From contig NZ_BCTL01000014.1 in NCBI RefSeq assembly GCF_001571265.1, positions 1 to 64,000 of the forward strand: DNA of 64,000 nt, given 5' to 3'. The notes beneath the pieces were generated by a model. That model was not told the DNA's origin and made no database searches. It saw only the letters and a program-made list of their open reading frames with translations. Each line of letters begins with the position of its first letter. Position 1 is the first letter of the stretch. The translations under genes were made by a program, and so were the position numbers. Positions 21,400 through 32,385 of this stretch are shown piece by piece. The stretch is from Cedecea neteri NBRC 105707 = ATCC 33855. Its GTDB lineage: Bacteria > Pseudomonadota > Gammaproteobacteria > Enterobacterales > Enterobacteriaceae.

Positions 21400-21973
21400 A
21401 GGTTCGGCTCACAATGATGAAACGGCATTTGGCTTTTGAGCACATAGGACGAACGAAATGAACATTTATTCCCAGGCCTTAAAGTTTTTTTGCCACCTGT
21501 ATTCCACCATCAAAAACAGGGAGATTGCTGTAATTAACTTTCATATAATCCGGGGGCTAGATTTTAAAATATTGGCTCAGCCTTTTTCATTAATAGCTAA
21601 AAATTTAAATCTTAAATAAATAATAAACATTTGTTAGCAGACGTAACGAACGTACCTGGGGAATTATTACAAGCCCTGGACACCAGGTTTAAAGCATAAA
21701 AACAAAGTGAAATCACAAATGAAAAGCAAAACCATTTGGCTTAGGGAGAACAAAAATAAACGCCATTGTTATTTATGAAATAAAGCATTCCACCCTCGTC
21801 AACACTGCACCCATCGGTACAAAACCGCCCTATTGACAACGTTTTGCCTGCAGATTAATTTTCTTTCCAACCTGATAACCTGCATGACAACTTACCCTCC
21901 TGTATTCGCTGCGGGAAAATACTCTAATAACACCATTAACATCACGCTCAATATTAATTAAAAGAGAGTTATT
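21400..21973. other. long AT-rich intergenic region, catalase operon/chemoreceptor
   Basis: 574 bases separating divergent genes. It holds the ECF-type promoter at its left end and is otherwise AT-rich, with no convincing frame or repeat. I looked for a flagellar sigma-28 promoter (TAAAG-N15-GCCGATAA) ahead of the chemoreceptor and did not find a match. Confidence 0.5.
21447..21473 (-). promoter_or_regulatory. candidate ECF sigma promoter of the catalase operon
   Basis: On the minus strand GGGAATA (21467-21473) and CGTCC (21447-21451) are separated by 15 bp, the usual architecture of ECF promoters (GGAAC-like -35, CGTC-like -10). It lies about 50 bases before the catalase start codon. Autoregulation by the operon's own sigma factor is inferred. 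Confidence 0.5.
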
Positions 21974-23539
21974 ATGTTTAAAAACCTTTCCGTAGGCTCG
22001 CGCATTAGCGGCAGCTTTATCATTATTTTATTCACACTGATTGTGCTGACGCTGGTGGCAATTATGCAGGTGAATAAAATAAATAATGCGCTGATCGCCA
22101 TCAATGATGTCAATAACGTTAAACAGCGCTATGCCGTTAATTTCCGTGGCAGCGTGCATGACCGCTCTATTGCCATTCGCGACGTGACGCTGGTTCCGGC
22201 AGGCGAGCTGCAAGGGGTGATCGAGCACATCCGCAAGCTAGAGCGGGATTACCAGGCCTCCGTCCAGCCGATGGAAGGTATTTTTGCTCTGGGCAACGAC
22301 GTTACCGTAGAAGAGCGTGCGCAATACAAAAAGATAAAAGAAGCCGAACAGCAAACGCTGCCGCTGGTGAATGAAATTATCGCTCTGCAGCAAAAAGGCG
22401 ATGTGGAAGGCGCACGCCAGGTCATCCTCAATCAGGCTCGCCCTGCATTTGTTAACTGGCTGGCCACCATTAACGGTTTTATTGACATGGAGACGCAGCT
22501 TAACGATGCGCTGGCTAATACAGCACGCGGTATCGCGCGCACATTTCACCTTCTGATGCTCACGCTGGCGCTGGTTGCCGTCGCGCTTGGCCTGCTCATC
22601 ACCTGGTCAACCACGCGCAAAATTACGCTTTCCCTCGGCGGTGAGCCGGTTGATTTGCTGCGCATGACCAACGCCATCGCCGCCGGAGATCTGACGCAAA
22701 CGCCCGAGCTGCGTAAAAAAGATTCCAGCAGTATTCTGGCTTCGCTCAGCCATATGCAAAATGCGCTGCGCCAGCTGGTGCTGGAAGTACGCCAGAACGC
22801 TGAGGGTGTGGCGAGCGCCAGCGCAGAAATAGCCAAAGGAAGTAGCTCACTTTCTGCAAGGACCGAGAACCAGGCCGCGGCGCTGCAGCAAACTTCAGCG
22901 GCGATGGACCAGGTGGCGAGCACGGTGCGAAACAATGCGGAAAGCGCACAATACGCCAGCAAACTTGCCAGCTCTGCCGCCAGCGAAGTCGCCCAGGGGA
23001 GTGAAATGGTGCAGGGTATCGTCAGCACCATGGAGGAAATTACTCAGGAATCCGTGCGTATTGCGGACATCACGTCGGTGATTGAAGGGATTGCTTTCCA
23101 GACGAATATCCTGGCGCTGAACGCCGCCGTTGAGGCCGCCAGGGCGGGTGAACAGGGTCGGGGTTTTGCCGTTGTCGCCACTGAGGTTCGCGCCCTCGCC
23201 CAACGCTCTTCCAGCGCCGCGAAAGAAATTAAAGGCCTGATTACTGGCTCAGTGCAGCGGGTGAATAGCGGGGCGCAGGAGATAGATCAGGCGGCGGAAA
23301 CCATGAGCAAGATTTTGACCACCGTCAGCCAGGTGAACAGCATCGTCAACGAAATTGCGCACAACTCTGCCGAACAGGCGACCGGCGTGAATGAGGTTGC
23401 TCAGGCCGTTGCACAGATGGATAAAAACCTGCAGCAGAACGTCGCGCTGGTCGAGGTGACTTCCTCGACGGCAACCGCTCTCGATACGCAATCCCGCGTT
23501 CTGCGAGAAACCGTCAGCGTTTTCCAGGTGGCGTCCTGA
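21974..23539 (+). CDS. methyl-accepting chemotaxis protein
   Basis: A 521-residue transmembrane chemoreceptor. The first membrane helix is at about residues 13-35, a four-helix-bundle sensor follows, the second helix is near 190-210, and then come a HAMP linker and the signalling domain with the conserved hairpin tip [32 protein letters not shown] (in two overlapping pieces). The C-terminus (VFQVAS) lacks the NWETF tail that tethers CheR/CheB, so methylation may depend on other receptors. The ligand is unknown. A GAGAGTT ribosome binding site precedes the ATG. Confidence 0.93.
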   Translation: MFKNLSVGSRISGSFIIILFTLIVLTLVAIMQVNKINNALIAINDVNNVKQRYAVNFRGSVHDRSIAIRDVTLVPAGELQGVIEHIRKLERDYQASVQPMEGIFALGNDVTVEERAQYKKIKEAEQQTLPLVNEIIALQQKGDVEGARQVILNQARPAFVNWLATINGFIDMETQLNDALANTARGIARTFHLLMLTLALVAVALGLLITWSTTRKITLSLGGEPVDLLRMTNAIAAGDLTQTPELRKKDSSSILASLSHMQNALRQLVLEVRQNAEGVASASAEIAKGSSSLSARTENQAAALQQTSAAMDQVASTVRNNAESAQYASKLASSAASEVAQGSEMVQGIVSTMEEITQESVRIADITSVIEGIAFQTNILALNAAVEAARAGEQGRGFAVVATEVRALAQRSSSAAKEIKGLITGSVQRVNSGAQEIDQAAETMSKILTTVSQVNSIVNEIAHNSAEQATGVNEVAQAVAQMDKNLQQNVALVEVTSSTATALDTQSRVLRETVSVFQVAS

Positions 23540-23550
23540 GACAAAAAGGT

Positions 23551-23572
23551 ACGGGGAATCGCCATTCCCCGT
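23551..23572. terminator. terminator between chemoreceptor and ChaN-like gene
   Basis: A perfect 9-bp stem ACGGGGAAT/ATTCCCCGT with loop CGCC lies between convergent genes and is followed by TAGTTTATTT on the plus strand. Confidence 0.8.
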
Positions 23573-23576
23573 TAGT

Positions 23577-24293
23577 TTATTTCGGGAAATTAATCACCAG
23601 GTGACTGTTGTCGTCCTTATCATTCAGCGAGCAGCCCGGGGCTTTATCGCTCGCACTGAAGGAAACCACGGGGCCGGGGCGCATATCTTTAGGCCCTTGC
23701 TCACGGCTATGATGAAAATGACCGCCGCCGCCCCAAACCAGCGCTTTACGAGCACCAATGGCACGCTCTTCCTTTTCTGCCGCAGCATTCCAGGCAATAT
23801 TGAGCGCCAGCCGCTTGTTCATATACTTGATGGCTTCCATAGGCGTTTTGGGCGCAGCACCGGGAATATGGCGGTCAATGCCGGCGACGGAAATGCCGGC
23901 TTTGTGCGCTTCATAAAGTGCCCCGGCAACCTTATCCACCCAGGCCTCGCCGTGTTTTGACCAGGCATTCATGATGAAGTTTTTGGTCGCCTCTTTGCCA
24001 TGAGCCAGCGCTTCGCGAAACAAGGCGTTATCGCTGTATTTCACAAACTCCACCGCCAGCAGATCCACACCAGCCTTTTTCAACTCGGGAATGGCATGGC
24101 CGACAAATTCCGGGATCGCAAGCTGACCATGCACATCGCCCAGGTAAGCAAGCTTGTTATCACGGAACAGGTTAGCCAGGGCCTGAACGGGATCGTTTAC
24201 CGGCGGCTTAATTTTAATATCAGGATGGATCCTTCCGCTGGCGTTAAGGGCGGCGGGCTGAACGCGATTTGACTGACCGACTGCAGAAAACAT
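23577..24293 (-). CDS. ChaN/TIKI-fold-like protein of unknown function
   Basis: 238 residues from the ATG at 24293, which has GGAG nine bases upstream; a longer frame to 24398 lacks this. The motifs LAYLGDVHGQLAIPEF, LLAVEFVKYSDN, ISVAGIDRH and ALVWGGGGHFHH are of the kind seen in ChaN-like/TIKI-superfamily proteins (GD.H, E, D.H, G.GH ligands). There is no signal peptide, and the Ser/Asn-rich N-terminus (MFSAVGQSNRVQPAALNAS) resembles secreted-effector leaders. It stands alone between the chemoreceptor and mutS. I do not recognise it further; effector status is speculative. Confidence 0.6.
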   Translation of the reverse strand: MFSAVGQSNRVQPAALNASGRIHPDIKIKPPVNDPVQALANLFRDNKLAYLGDVHGQLAIPEFVGHAIPELKKAGVDLLAVEFVKYSDNALFREALAHGKEATKNFIMNAWSKHGEAWVDKVAGALYEAHKAGISVAGIDRHIPGAAPKTPMEAIKYMNKRLALNIAWNAAAEKEERAIGARKALVWGGGGHFHHSREQGPKDMRPGPVVSFSASDKAPGCSLNDKDDNSHLVINFPK

Positions 24294-24555
24294 GATTATC
24301 TCCGATGTTGGGATGTTTTCTGGTGAGTGGCTGGCAAAAAATTCAGTTCCTGGCCGAACGGCGAAAAATATGTTTCTAAACGCGACGCCCCGATCCACGA
24401 AAACCTCTGCTGTTTTCCTGCCTTTGATACTCCGTTATCATGGGCCATCTGAGGGACGATTCCCACGCACAGTTTACGCCGTATTAGTGAGCGATAATGA
24501 GAACCAGAAACATCACTAACCACTTAAAATTCAACGAAATGGATATCATTACTCC

Positions 24556-27117
24556 ATGAGCACTAGCGAAACCTTCGACGCCCATACCCCAATGATGCAG
24601 CAGTACCTGCGTCTTAAATCCGAGCATCGTGACATCCTGCTGTTTTACCGCATGGGTGACTTCTACGAACTGTTCTATGACGACGCAAAACGCGCTTCTC
24701 AGCTGCTGGATATCTCGCTGACCAAGCGCGGGGCTTCTGCAGGCGAGCCTATTCCGATGGCGGGCGTGCCTCATCACGCGGTGGAAAACTACCTGGCGAA
24801 GCTGGTGAATCTCGGCGAGTCCGTGGCTATCTGCGAACAAGTTGGCGACCCGGCCACCACCAAAGGGCCGGTTGAACGTAAAGTCGTGCGCATCGTCACG
24901 CCGGGTACCATCAGCGACGAAGCGCTGTTGCAGGAGCGTCAGGATAACCTGTTGGCGGCTATCTGGCAGGACAGCAAAGGCTTTGGTTATGCGACGCTCG
25001 ATATTAGCTCCGGGCGCTTCCGTCTGACCGAGCCAGAAGACCGTGAAACCATGGCTGCCGAGCTTCAGCGTACCAATCCGGCTGAACTGCTGTATGCGGA
25101 AGACTTCGCCGAGATGAGCCTGATTGAGGGCCGCCGAGGCCTGCGTCGCCGTCCGCTTTGGGAATTCGAGATTGAAACCGCGCGCCAGCAAATGAATTTG
25201 CAGTTCGGCACGCGTGATTTGACCGGTTTCGGCGTCGAAAACGCCCACCATGCGCTTTGCGCCGCCGGCTGCCTGCTGCAGTACGTCAAAGATACCCAGC
25301 GCACTTCCCTGCCGCATATTCGTTCCGTGACCATGGACCGGCAGCAGGACAGCATCATTATGGATGCCGCCACCCGGCGTAACCTGGAGATCACTCAGAA
25401 CCTGTCCGGCGGCGTGGAGAACACGCTCGCCTCGGTGCTGGACTGCACCGTGACGCCGATGGGCAGCCGTATGCTCAAACGCTGGCTGCATATGCCGGTG
25501 CGCAACGTCGATGTGCTCACTAAGCGGCAGCAAACTATTGCGGCCCTGCAGGAGCGCACCACAGATATTCAGCCTACGCTGCGCCAGGTCGGCGACCTTG
25601 AGCGTATTCTTGCCCGCCTGGCGCTGCGTACCGCCCGCCCACGCGATCTGGCACGTATGCGTTATGCCTTCCAGCAGCTGCCCGCCTTGCGTGAAACCCT
25701 GTCGGACGTAAGCACCGACTATGTGAAAACCTTGCGCGAGCAGATGGGCGAGTTCGCAGAGCTGCGCGAATTACTCGAGCACGCGGTTATCGAATCACCG
25801 CCGGTGCTGGTGCGCGACGGCGGCGTTATCGCCCCCGGCTATAACGAAGAGCTGGACGAATGGCGAGCCCTGGCCGACGGCGCCACTGACTATCTGGATC
25901 GACTTGAAATTCGCGAGCGCGAGCGCCTGGGCCTCGATACGCTAAAAGTCGGGTTTAACGCCGTACACGGTTATTACATTCAGGTCAGCCGCGGTCAAAG
26001 CCATCTGGTGCCGATCAACTATGTTCGCCGCCAGACGCTGAAAAACGCCGAGCGCTATATTATTCCCGAGCTGAAAGAGTACGAAGACAAGGTATTAACC
26101 TCTAAAGGCAAAGCGCTGGCGCTGGAGAAACAGCTTTACGACCAGCTGTTTGATTTGCTGCTGCCGCACCTGGAAGCGCTGCAAAAAAGCGCCACCGCGC
26201 TGGCGGAGCTGGACGTGCTGGTGAACCTGGCCGAGCGCGCTTATACCCTGAACTACACCTGCCCGACGCTGACGGACAAGCCCGGCATTAAGCTGGTCGG
26301 TGGCCGCCATCCGGTAGTGGAACAAGTCCTCAGCGAACCGTTTATCGCTAACCCGTTGACCCTTTCTCCTCAGCGCAGAATGCTGATCATTACCGGCCCG
26401 AATATGGGCGGTAAAAGTACCTATATGCGCCAGACCGCGCTCATTGCGCTGCTGGCCTATATCGGCAGTTTTGTGCCGGCGCAGCAGGCAGAAATCGGCC
26501 CGGTTGATCGCATCTTTACCCGCGTAGGCGCTGCCGATGATCTGGCTTCTGGTCGCTCAACCTTCATGGTGGAGATGACAGAAACCGCCAACATTCTGCA
26601 CAACGCCACTGAACATAGCCTGGTGCTGATGGATGAGATTGGCCGCGGGACGTCGACCTATGATGGCCTGTCGCTGGCCTGGGCCTGCGCCGAAAGCCTG
26701 GCAAACCGTATTAAGTCGCTGACGCTGTTCGCCACCCACTATTTCGAGCTGACCACGCTGCCGGAGAAAATGGAAGGCGTGGCTAACGTCCATCTGGATG
26801 CCGTGGAGCATGGCGATACCATCGCCTTTATGCACAGCGTGCAGGACGGCGCGGCGAGTAAAAGCTATGGTCTGGCCGTGGCCGCACTGGCGGGCGTGCC
26901 AAAAGACGTGATTAAACGTGCGCGCCAGAAGCTGCGCGAGCTGGAAAGCATTTCCGGCAATGCCGCAGCAAGCCAGGTGGACGGGACGCAAATGTCGCTG
27001 CTGGTTGCGGCAGAAGAGACATCTCCGGCCGTTGAAGCGCTGGAAAATCTGGACCCGGATTCGCTCTCTCCTCGCCAGGCGCTGGAATGGATTTACCGGC
27101 TGAAGAGTTTGGTGTAG
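24556..27117 (+). CDS. mutS: DNA mismatch repair protein MutS
   Basis: Recognises mismatches and small loops and recruits MutL with ATP. It has 853 residues, the E. coli length. The mismatch-contacting Phe-x-Glu is in MGDFYELF near residue 36, Walker A is [10 protein letters not shown] near 615, and the signature DEIGRGTST is near 693, with the C-terminal dimer/tetramer region after about 800. It ends close to the 3' end of rpoS, with a shared terminator between them. Confidence 0.98.
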   Translation: MSTSETFDAHTPMMQQYLRLKSEHRDILLFYRMGDFYELFYDDAKRASQLLDISLTKRGASAGEPIPMAGVPHHAVENYLAKLVNLGESVAICEQVGDPATTKGPVERKVVRIVTPGTISDEALLQERQDNLLAAIWQDSKGFGYATLDISSGRFRLTEPEDRETMAAELQRTNPAELLYAEDFAEMSLIEGRRGLRRRPLWEFEIETARQQMNLQFGTRDLTGFGVENAHHALCAAGCLLQYVKDTQRTSLPHIRSVTMDRQQDSIIMDAATRRNLEITQNLSGGVENTLASVLDCTVTPMGSRMLKRWLHMPVRNVDVLTKRQQTIAALQERTTDIQPTLRQVGDLERILARLALRTARPRDLARMRYAFQQLPALRETLSDVSTDYVKTLREQMGEFAELRELLEHAVIESPPVLVRDGGVIAPGYNEELDEWRALADGATDYLDRLEIRERERLGLDTLKVGFNAVHGYYIQVSRGQSHLVPINYVRRQTLKNAERYIIPELKEYEDKVLTSKGKALALEKQLYDQLFDLLLPHLEALQKSATALAELDVLVNLAERAYTLNYTCPTLTDKPGIKLVGGRHPVVEQVLSEPFIANPLTLSPQRRMLIITGPNMGGKSTYMRQTALIALLAYIGSFVPAQQAEIGPVDRIFTRVGAADDLASGRSTFMVEMTETANILHNATEHSLVLMDEIGRGTSTYDGLSLAWACAESLANRIKSLTLFATHYFELTTLPEKMEGVANVHLDAVEHGDTIAFMHSVQDGAASKSYGLAVAALAGVPKDVIKRARQKLRELESISGNAAASQVDGTQMSLLVAAEETSPAVEALENLDPDSLSPRQALEWIYRLKSLV

Positions 27118-27138
27118 CGCTTACCGAACGACAGGCAT

Positions 27139-27170
27139 AAAAAAAGCGGTGATATCAATCACCGCTTTTT
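27139..27170. terminator. bidirectional terminator mutS/rpoS
   Basis: A 13-bp perfect stem, AAAAAGCGGTGAT paired with ATCACCGCTTTTT, lies between the convergent ends of mutS and rpoS, with A and T runs suited to both directions. Confidence 0.9.
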
Positions 27171-27184
27171 ATTTGAAGAGTCGA

Positions 27185-28177
27185 TTATTCGCGGAACAGC
27201 GCTTCGAGGTTCAGCCCCTGAGCCTGCAGGATTTCACGCAGACGGCGAAGGCCTTCAACCTGAATCTGACGAACGCGTTCACGAGTCAGGCCGATTTCAC
27301 GACCCACATCTTCCAGCGTTGCAGCTTCATAACCCAGCAGACCAAAACGACGGGCCAGCACTTCACGCTGCTTAGCGTTCAGTTCGAACAGCCACTTCAC
27401 GATGCTTTGTTTCATATCATCGTCTTGCGTGGTGTCTTCCGGGCCGTTGTCTTTCTCGTCCGCGAGGATATCCAGCAGCGCTTTCTCAGAGTCACCGCCC
27501 AGCGGGGTGTCTACCGAGGTAATGCGCTCGTTGAGACGCAGCATACGGCTAACGTCATCAACCGGTTTATCCAGCTGCTCGGCAATCTCTTCGGCACTCG
27601 GCTCGTGATCGAGCTTGTGGGAGAGTTCGCGAGCGGTACGCAGGTAAACGTTCAGCTCTTTCACAATGTGAATCGGCAGGCGAATCGTACGGGTTTGGTT
27701 CATGATTGCCCGTTCGATGGTCTGACGAATCCACCATGTGGCGTACGTTGAGAAACGGAATCCACGTTCCGGATCGAACTTCTCAACCGCACGAATAAGC
27801 CCCAGGTTGCCCTCTTCAATCAGATCCAGCAGCGCCAGACCACGATTGCTGTAACGACGGGCAATTTTTACCACCAGACGCAGGTTACTTTCGATCATGC
27901 GTCGGCGGGAGGCTACATCACCGCGCAGCGCGCGGCGAGCAAAGTAAACTTCTTCTTCGGCTGTTAGTAATGGAGAGTAACCGATCTCTCCAAGATAAAG
28001 CTGAGTCGCATCTAGTACACGCTGTGTTGCACCCTGTGACAGCAGCTCTTCTTCTGCAAGGTCGTTATCACTGGGTTCCTCTTCTACAAGGGCTTTTTCG
28101 TCAAAAGCCTCAACTCCGTTCTCATCATATTCCGCGTCTTCGTTTAACTCGTTAACTTTCAGCGTATTCTGACTCAT
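27185..28177 (-). CDS. rpoS: RNA polymerase sigma factor RpoS
   Basis: Stationary-phase and general-stress sigma factor. 330 residues from the ATG at 28177 ([16 protein letters not shown]); the frame extends upstream, but GGAG and similarity fix this start. Region 2 ([34 protein letters not shown]), region 3 and the region 4 helix-turn-helix ([19 protein letters not shown]) are intact. The main promoter in E. coli lies inside nlpD, and the same layout is kept here. The neighbouring mutS is directly convergent, without the variable genes found there in E. coli. Confidence 0.98.
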   Translation of the reverse strand: MSQNTLKVNELNEDAEYDENGVEAFDEKALVEEEPSDNDLAEEELLSQGATQRVLDATQLYLGEIGYSPLLTAEEEVYFARRALRGDVASRRRMIESNLRLVVKIARRYSNRGLALLDLIEEGNLGLIRAVEKFDPERGFRFSTYATWWIRQTIERAIMNQTRTIRLPIHIVKELNVYLRTARELSHKLDHEPSAEEIAEQLDKPVDDVSRMLRLNERITSVDTPLGGDSEKALLDILADEKDNGPEDTTQDDDMKQSIVKWLFELNAKQREVLARRFGLLGYEAATLEDVGREIGLTRERVRQIQVEGLRRLREILQAQGLNLEALFRE

Positions 28178-28233
28178 AAGGTGGCTCCTACCCGTGATCC
28201 CTGGGCAATACACTCAATGAATGTTTTGCCGGT

Positions 28234-29367
28234 TTATCGCTGCGGCAAATAACGCAGCGGGTTTACGGATTTCCCCTTGTAACGAATTTCAAAATGCAAT
28301 CGTGTAGAACTGGTTCCGGTGCTACCCATGGTAGCTATTTTTTGCCCCGCCTTAACTTCTTCTTGTTCCCGGACCAGCATTGTATCGTTATGGGCGTAGG
28401 CACTCAGATAATCATCGTTGTGTTTGATGATGATTAGATTACCGTAACCGCGCAGCGCGTTACCGGCGTATACCACGCGCCCTGCGGCAGTCGCGATAAT
28501 TGCCTGTCCTTTACTGCCTGCGATATCGATCCCTTTGTTGCCCCCTTCGGTTGCCGCAAAGTTTTCGATTATCTTACCGTCGGTCGGCCAGCGCCAGGTG
28601 GAGATTGGCGAGCTGTTAGACGTACTGCTGACGGTAGGTTCGGTAGAACTAACCACAGGTGCCGTCACCGGTGCTGTGACAACAGTCCCAGCTGGCTTAT
28701 TGCCCGGTAACATTTTGGTAGCACTCTGTTCACCTGAATCCTCAGAATACGTAATTGTCGGTTTAGAAGCAACTACCCTGGTCGAGTTTTGTTCAACTGG
28801 CGTCGCGACGCCCTGCGCGCGGGCATCGGCGGCGGTTACCGCGTTCCCGCCGGTGATTGGCGTGCCGGAGGCGTTACCGACCTGGAGGGTTTGCCCCACT
28901 TCCAGACCGTATGGGGCCGGTACGTTGTTGCGCTGGGCCAGGTCACGGAAGTCGTTCCCGGTGATCCACGCGATGTAGAACAAAGTATCGCCACGTTTAA
29001 CGGTGTAAGTGCTGCCGCCCGCGTAACTCCCTTTAGGGATATTGCCGTACTGGCGGTTGTAAACAATGCGGCCATTTTCGGTATGCACGGGCTCAGAAAC
29101 GACCGGCTGGGCCTGAGGCTGGCGAACCGGTTGAATCTGCGGTTGCTGAACAGGTTGGATCTGAGGTTGCTGAATCGGGGCGGACATTGTCGGTGGCTTA
29201 GTCACCAGCAGGCTGCCGCTTGAGGAGCCTGAAGGGTTGCCGTTGCCGCCAACGGAACTGATTGGTGCCTGGGTGTTATTATTGCTTGTACAGCCTGCCA
29301 GCCAAAGGCTGGTTAGCGTTAACATCGCCGCCCGGCGTAAAGTGAAAGTTGGGCTTCCCGTGCTCAT
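28234..29367 (-). CDS. nlpD: amidase activator lipoprotein NlpD
   Basis: Outer-membrane lipoprotein that activates the cell-separation amidase AmiC. 377 residues with lipobox LAGC (Cys26), a Gln/Pro-rich repeat region (QPQIQPVQ repeats at about 62-90), a LysM domain ([17 protein letters not shown] near 120) and a C-terminal M23 domain lacking the full zinc ligand set ([20 protein letters not shown]). It lies upstream of rpoS and contains its principal promoter by analogy with E. coli. Confidence 0.96.
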   Translation of the reverse strand: MSTGSPTFTLRRAAMLTLTSLWLAGCTSNNNTQAPISSVGGNGNPSGSSSGSLLVTKPPTMSAPIQQPQIQPVQQPQIQPVRQPQAQPVVSEPVHTENGRIVYNRQYGNIPKGSYAGGSTYTVKRGDTLFYIAWITGNDFRDLAQRNNVPAPYGLEVGQTLQVGNASGTPITGGNAVTAADARAQGVATPVEQNSTRVVASKPTITYSEDSGEQSATKMLPGNKPAGTVVTAPVTAPVVSSTEPTVSSTSNSSPISTWRWPTDGKIIENFAATEGGNKGIDIAGSKGQAIIATAAGRVVYAGNALRGYGNLIIIKHNDDYLSAYAHNDTMLVREQEEVKAGQKIATMGSTGTSSTRLHFEIRYKGKSVNPLRYLPQR

Positions 29368-29497
29368 TTATCCCCCAAAATGATAACCACCAGATATTCA
29401 TAAAACACTGTAGAAAAGCGGCGTAAACCACGCCAGCTTTTGCTGAATTCGGCTACGTTACGCCGAATCAACAGCAAGAAAACCGGATATTTCCGGG

Positions 29498-30124
29498 TTA
29501 TGCTAATTCGCCGCGCACTAAGGGCACAAAGCGAACAGCTTCTACCGTGTCGATTGAAAATTCGTCTCCGTGACGACGGACGCGTTTTAAAAACTGCTGG
29601 TCGTCGCCCACGGGTAAAACAAGAATGCCACCGTCATCCAGCTGCGACAGTAGCGCAGTCGGAATTTCCGGCGGGGCCGCCGTCACAATAATAGCGTCGA
29701 ACGGCGCTTTTGCCTGCCAGCCCTGCCAGCCATCGCCATGACGGGTCGAAATATTGTGTAAATCGAGCTGCTTCAGGCGACGTCTGGCGTGCCATTGCAG
29801 CCCTTTGATGCGCTCTACGGAGCAAACATGCCCCACGAGATGCGCCAGAATTGCGGTTTGGTAGCCCGAGCCGGTGCCAATCTCCAGCACCTTTGAATGC
29901 TCCGTCAGCTCCAGCAACTCCGTCATCCTCGCCACCATATACGGCTGAGAGATAGTCTGACCAGACCCAATCGGTAACGCGGTATTTTCCCAGGCTTTGT
30001 GTTCAAACGCTTCGTCGACAAACTTCTCGCGCGGCACCTGCGCGATAGCCTCAAGAACCTGTTCATTCTTGATGCCCTGAGCACGTAATTGATCGAGAAG
30101 AGTTTGTACGCGTTTGCTTACCAT
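29498..30124 (-). CDS. pcm: protein-L-isoaspartate O-methyltransferase
   Basis: Repairs damaged proteins by methylating L-isoaspartyl residues with S-adenosylmethionine. 208 residues, the E. coli length. The substrate loop [15 protein letters not shown] is near residue 51, the SAM motif [15 protein letters not shown] near 79, and the motif [10 protein letters not shown] near 148. Its start overlaps the end of surE by 7 bases. Confidence 0.97.
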   Translation of the reverse strand: MVSKRVQTLLDQLRAQGIKNEQVLEAIAQVPREKFVDEAFEHKAWENTALPIGSGQTISQPYMVARMTELLELTEHSKVLEIGTGSGYQTAILAHLVGHVCSVERIKGLQWHARRRLKQLDLHNISTRHGDGWQGWQAKAPFDAIIVTAAPPEIPTALLSQLDDGGILVLPVGDDQQFLKRVRRHGDEFSIDTVEAVRFVPLVRGELA

Positions 30125-30879
30125 TGCGCCTCAACTCCGGCCTTTTCAAGCCAGTGGCCAACGACTTCATGGGCGCTATGTGCGGTTAAATCGACGTGCA
30201 GCGGCGTCACCGACACATAACCTTCGTCAACGGCGGCAAAGTCGGTGTCCGGCGCAACATCCAGTTTTTCCCCCGGCGGGCCAATCCAGTAAACCGTGTT
30301 GCCACGCGGATCTTCTTGCCGAATCACCTGGTCTGCCGGATGGCGGCTACCGCAGCGGGTCACGCGAATGCCTTTGATTTGGTCAAGCGGTAAATCTGGG
30401 ACGTTGATGTTCAGAATGCGCCCGGTGCGCAGCGGTTCCCGGGCCAGCGCCCGGAGAATAGAGCAGGTAACCGCCGCCGCGGTCTCATAATGCTGATGAC
30501 CATCCAGCGAGACGGCCAGCGCCGGGAGCCCTAAATGACGCCCTTCCGTCGCCGCCGCCACGGTGCCGGAATAAATCACGTCGTCACCGAGATTGGGCCC
30601 GGCGTTGATCCCCGATACCACAATATCCGGGCGCGGATGCATCAGAGCATTGACGCCGAGATAGACACAATCCGTCGGCGTGCCCATTTGAACGGAGATA
30701 TCTCCGTTGGCGAGGGTAAAGGTTCTAAGCGATGACTCCAGCGTCAGCGAGTTTGATGCGCCGCTGCGGTTTCTGTCCGGTGCCACCACCTGCACCTCGG
30801 CAAATTCACGCAACGCCTTCGCCAGCACCTGAATGCCAGGCGCATGGACTCCGTCATCGTTACTCAGCAATATTCGCAT
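30118..30879 (-). CDS. surE: 5'/3'-nucleotidase SurE
   Basis: Stationary-phase survival nucleotidase and exopolyphosphatase. 253 residues from the ATG at 30879 ([15 protein letters not shown]), which places the metal-binding Asp pair NDDG at 7-10 as in the family; further motifs are SGASNSL near 39 and [14 protein letters not shown] near 89. It overlaps both truD upstream and pcm downstream, forming one translationally coupled run. Confidence 0.97.
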   Translation of the reverse strand: MRILLSNDDGVHAPGIQVLAKALREFAEVQVVAPDRNRSGASNSLTLESSLRTFTLANGDISVQMGTPTDCVYLGVNALMHPRPDIVVSGINAGPNLGDDVIYSGTVAAATEGRHLGLPALAVSLDGHQHYETAAAVTCSILRALAREPLRTGRILNINVPDLPLDQIKGIRVTRCGSRHPADQVIRQEDPRGNTVYWIGPPGEKLDVAPDTDFAAVDEGYVSVTPLHVDLTAHSAHEVVGHWLEKAGVEAQW

Positions 30880-31906
30880 AATCACCCGCTGTGTTCATGA
30901 GTTCCCTGACAACGCTGGTGGCGAAGCTCCCCGCCGGTAACCAGAAATTCAGCTCGACGGTGACATCATCCCACCAGTTCCAGCTCAGCCCTTTGGGCTG
31001 AACCAGCATCGCACGGCGCGCCGCTTCCACACGCTCACGCTTCAACAACCCCAGCAGAAGCTCTTCTTCCGCCACGGATTGCTGCTCAAAAGCCAGCGCT
31101 GCATTTTGCGTTCCCCACTCGCCATCACCCGGCAGCGAAGCGGTGATCAGCAGTTCGCCGTCATTCACTCGCTGTTGCAAGGTTGGGAGTTCTTCCGGGG
31201 TCGCCACAAACCAGCTGCCGCGTCCTGCCAATTGTAGCGCATCACCATCAACAACTTGATTAAAGTCTGTTTTTTTCAGGCGCTGGCTAACAATCTGATT
31301 AAACAACGCGCTGCGGGCTGCCGACAACCAAAAACTGCGTTTATTTCTGTCGCGCAGCGGCGCATTGCTTTCTGCCCAGCGCTTCGCCTGATGCAGGTTG
31401 TTACCGCCAATGCCAAAACGCTGGCTGCCGAAGTAGTTAGGCACGCCCTGCCCGGCTACGGCCTGCAGGCGCTGCTCCATCTCGTGGCGATCGCTCACCT
31501 CGCGCAGCACGAGGGTAAAGCGGTTTCCCTTCAGCGCCCCTAAGCGCAGCTTGCGGCGGTGACGAGCAAACTCCAGCACCTGACAACCTTCGAGCGTAAA
31601 AGCGCTCATGTCCGGCATCTCTTTGCCCGGCAGACGAACGCAGAACCACTGTTCGGTCACGGCATGTTTATCTTTTTGCCCGGCAAAGCTGACTTCGCGC
31701 GCATGAACCTTGAGGAATTTCGCTAACGCATCGGCCACAAAACGGGTATTGCAGCCGCTTTTCAGAATTCGCAACAGCAGATGTTCACCGTCACCGTCCG
31801 GGCCAAAGCCCAAATCCTCAATCACCACGAAATCTTCCGGGCTGGCCTTGATAACGCCGCTGCCCTGCGGTTTGCCGTGCAGCCACGTCAGGTTTTGCAT
31901 ATCCAT
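30860..31906 (-). CDS. truD: tRNA pseudouridine(13) synthase
   Basis: Converts U13 of tRNA-Glu to pseudouridine. 348 residues. The catalytic Asp lies in [14 protein letters not shown] near residue 80. The RNA-binding insertion and the [15 protein letters not shown] and [16 protein letters not shown] motifs are intact. It overlaps surE by 20 bases and abuts ispF by one base. Confidence 0.96.
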   Translation of the reverse strand: MDMQNLTWLHGKPQGSGVIKASPEDFVVIEDLGFGPDGDGEHLLLRILKSGCNTRFVADALAKFLKVHAREVSFAGQKDKHAVTEQWFCVRLPGKEMPDMSAFTLEGCQVLEFARHRRKLRLGALKGNRFTLVLREVSDRHEMEQRLQAVAGQGVPNYFGSQRFGIGGNNLHQAKRWAESNAPLRDRNKRSFWLSAARSALFNQIVSQRLKKTDFNQVVDGDALQLAGRGSWFVATPEELPTLQQRVNDGELLITASLPGDGEWGTQNAALAFEQQSVAEEELLLGLLKRERVEAARRAMLVQPKGLSWNWWDDVTVELNFWLPAGSFATSVVRELMNTAGDYANIAE

Positions 31907-32385
31907 TACTTGCTGGCCTTATGCAGCAGCGCCACGGCTTCGCAGGCAATACCTTCACCCCGGCCGGTAAAGCCGAGCTTTTCGGTGGTGGTTGCTTTGA
32001 CGTTGACGTCATCCATATGGCAGCCGAGATCTTCGGCAATGAACACGCGCATCTGCGGGATGTGCGGAGCCATTTTCGGTGCCTGGGCGATAATCGTGAC
32101 GTCGACGTTACCGAGGGTAAAACCTTTGGCCTGGATACGGCGCCAGGCTTCGCGCAGCAGTTCGCGACTGTCAGCACCTTTAAAGGCCGGATCGGTGTCC
32201 GGGAACAGCTTGCCAATATCCCCCAGCGCAGCCGCACCCAGCAGCGCATCGGTCAGGGCATGCAGAGCAACGTCACCGTCGGAATGAGCCAGCAGCCCTT
32301 TCTCATAAGGGACACGAACGCCGCCAATAATAATCGGGCCTTCGCCGCCAAAAGCATGAACATCAAAACCATGTCCGATACGCAT
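31906..32385 (-). CDS. ispF: 2-C-methyl-D-erythritol 2,4-cyclodiphosphate synthase
   Basis: Fifth step of the MEP isoprenoid pathway, forming MEcPP with release of CMP. 159 residues. Zinc ligands are in [12 protein letters not shown] (D8, H10) and [12 protein letters not shown] (H42), and the hydrophobic cavity segment [15 protein letters not shown] is present near 132. One-base overlaps join it to ispD and truD. Confidence 0.97.
   Translation of the reverse strand: MRIGHGFDVHAFGGEGPIIIGGVRVPYEKGLLAHSDGDVALHALTDALLGAAALGDIGKLFPDTDPAFKGADSRELLREAWRRIQAKGFTLGNVDVTIIAQAPKMAPHIPQMRVFIAEDLGCHMDDVNVKATTTEKLGFTGRGEGIACEAVALLHKASK

Noticed and set aside
21400-21973. Sigma-28 flagellar promoter for the chemoreceptor
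   Set aside because: TAAAG occurs several times but none is followed at 15 bases by a GCCGATAA-like sequence.
24484-25533. 349-residue frame antisense to mutS
   Set aside because: Shadow frame of mutS with no family motifs.
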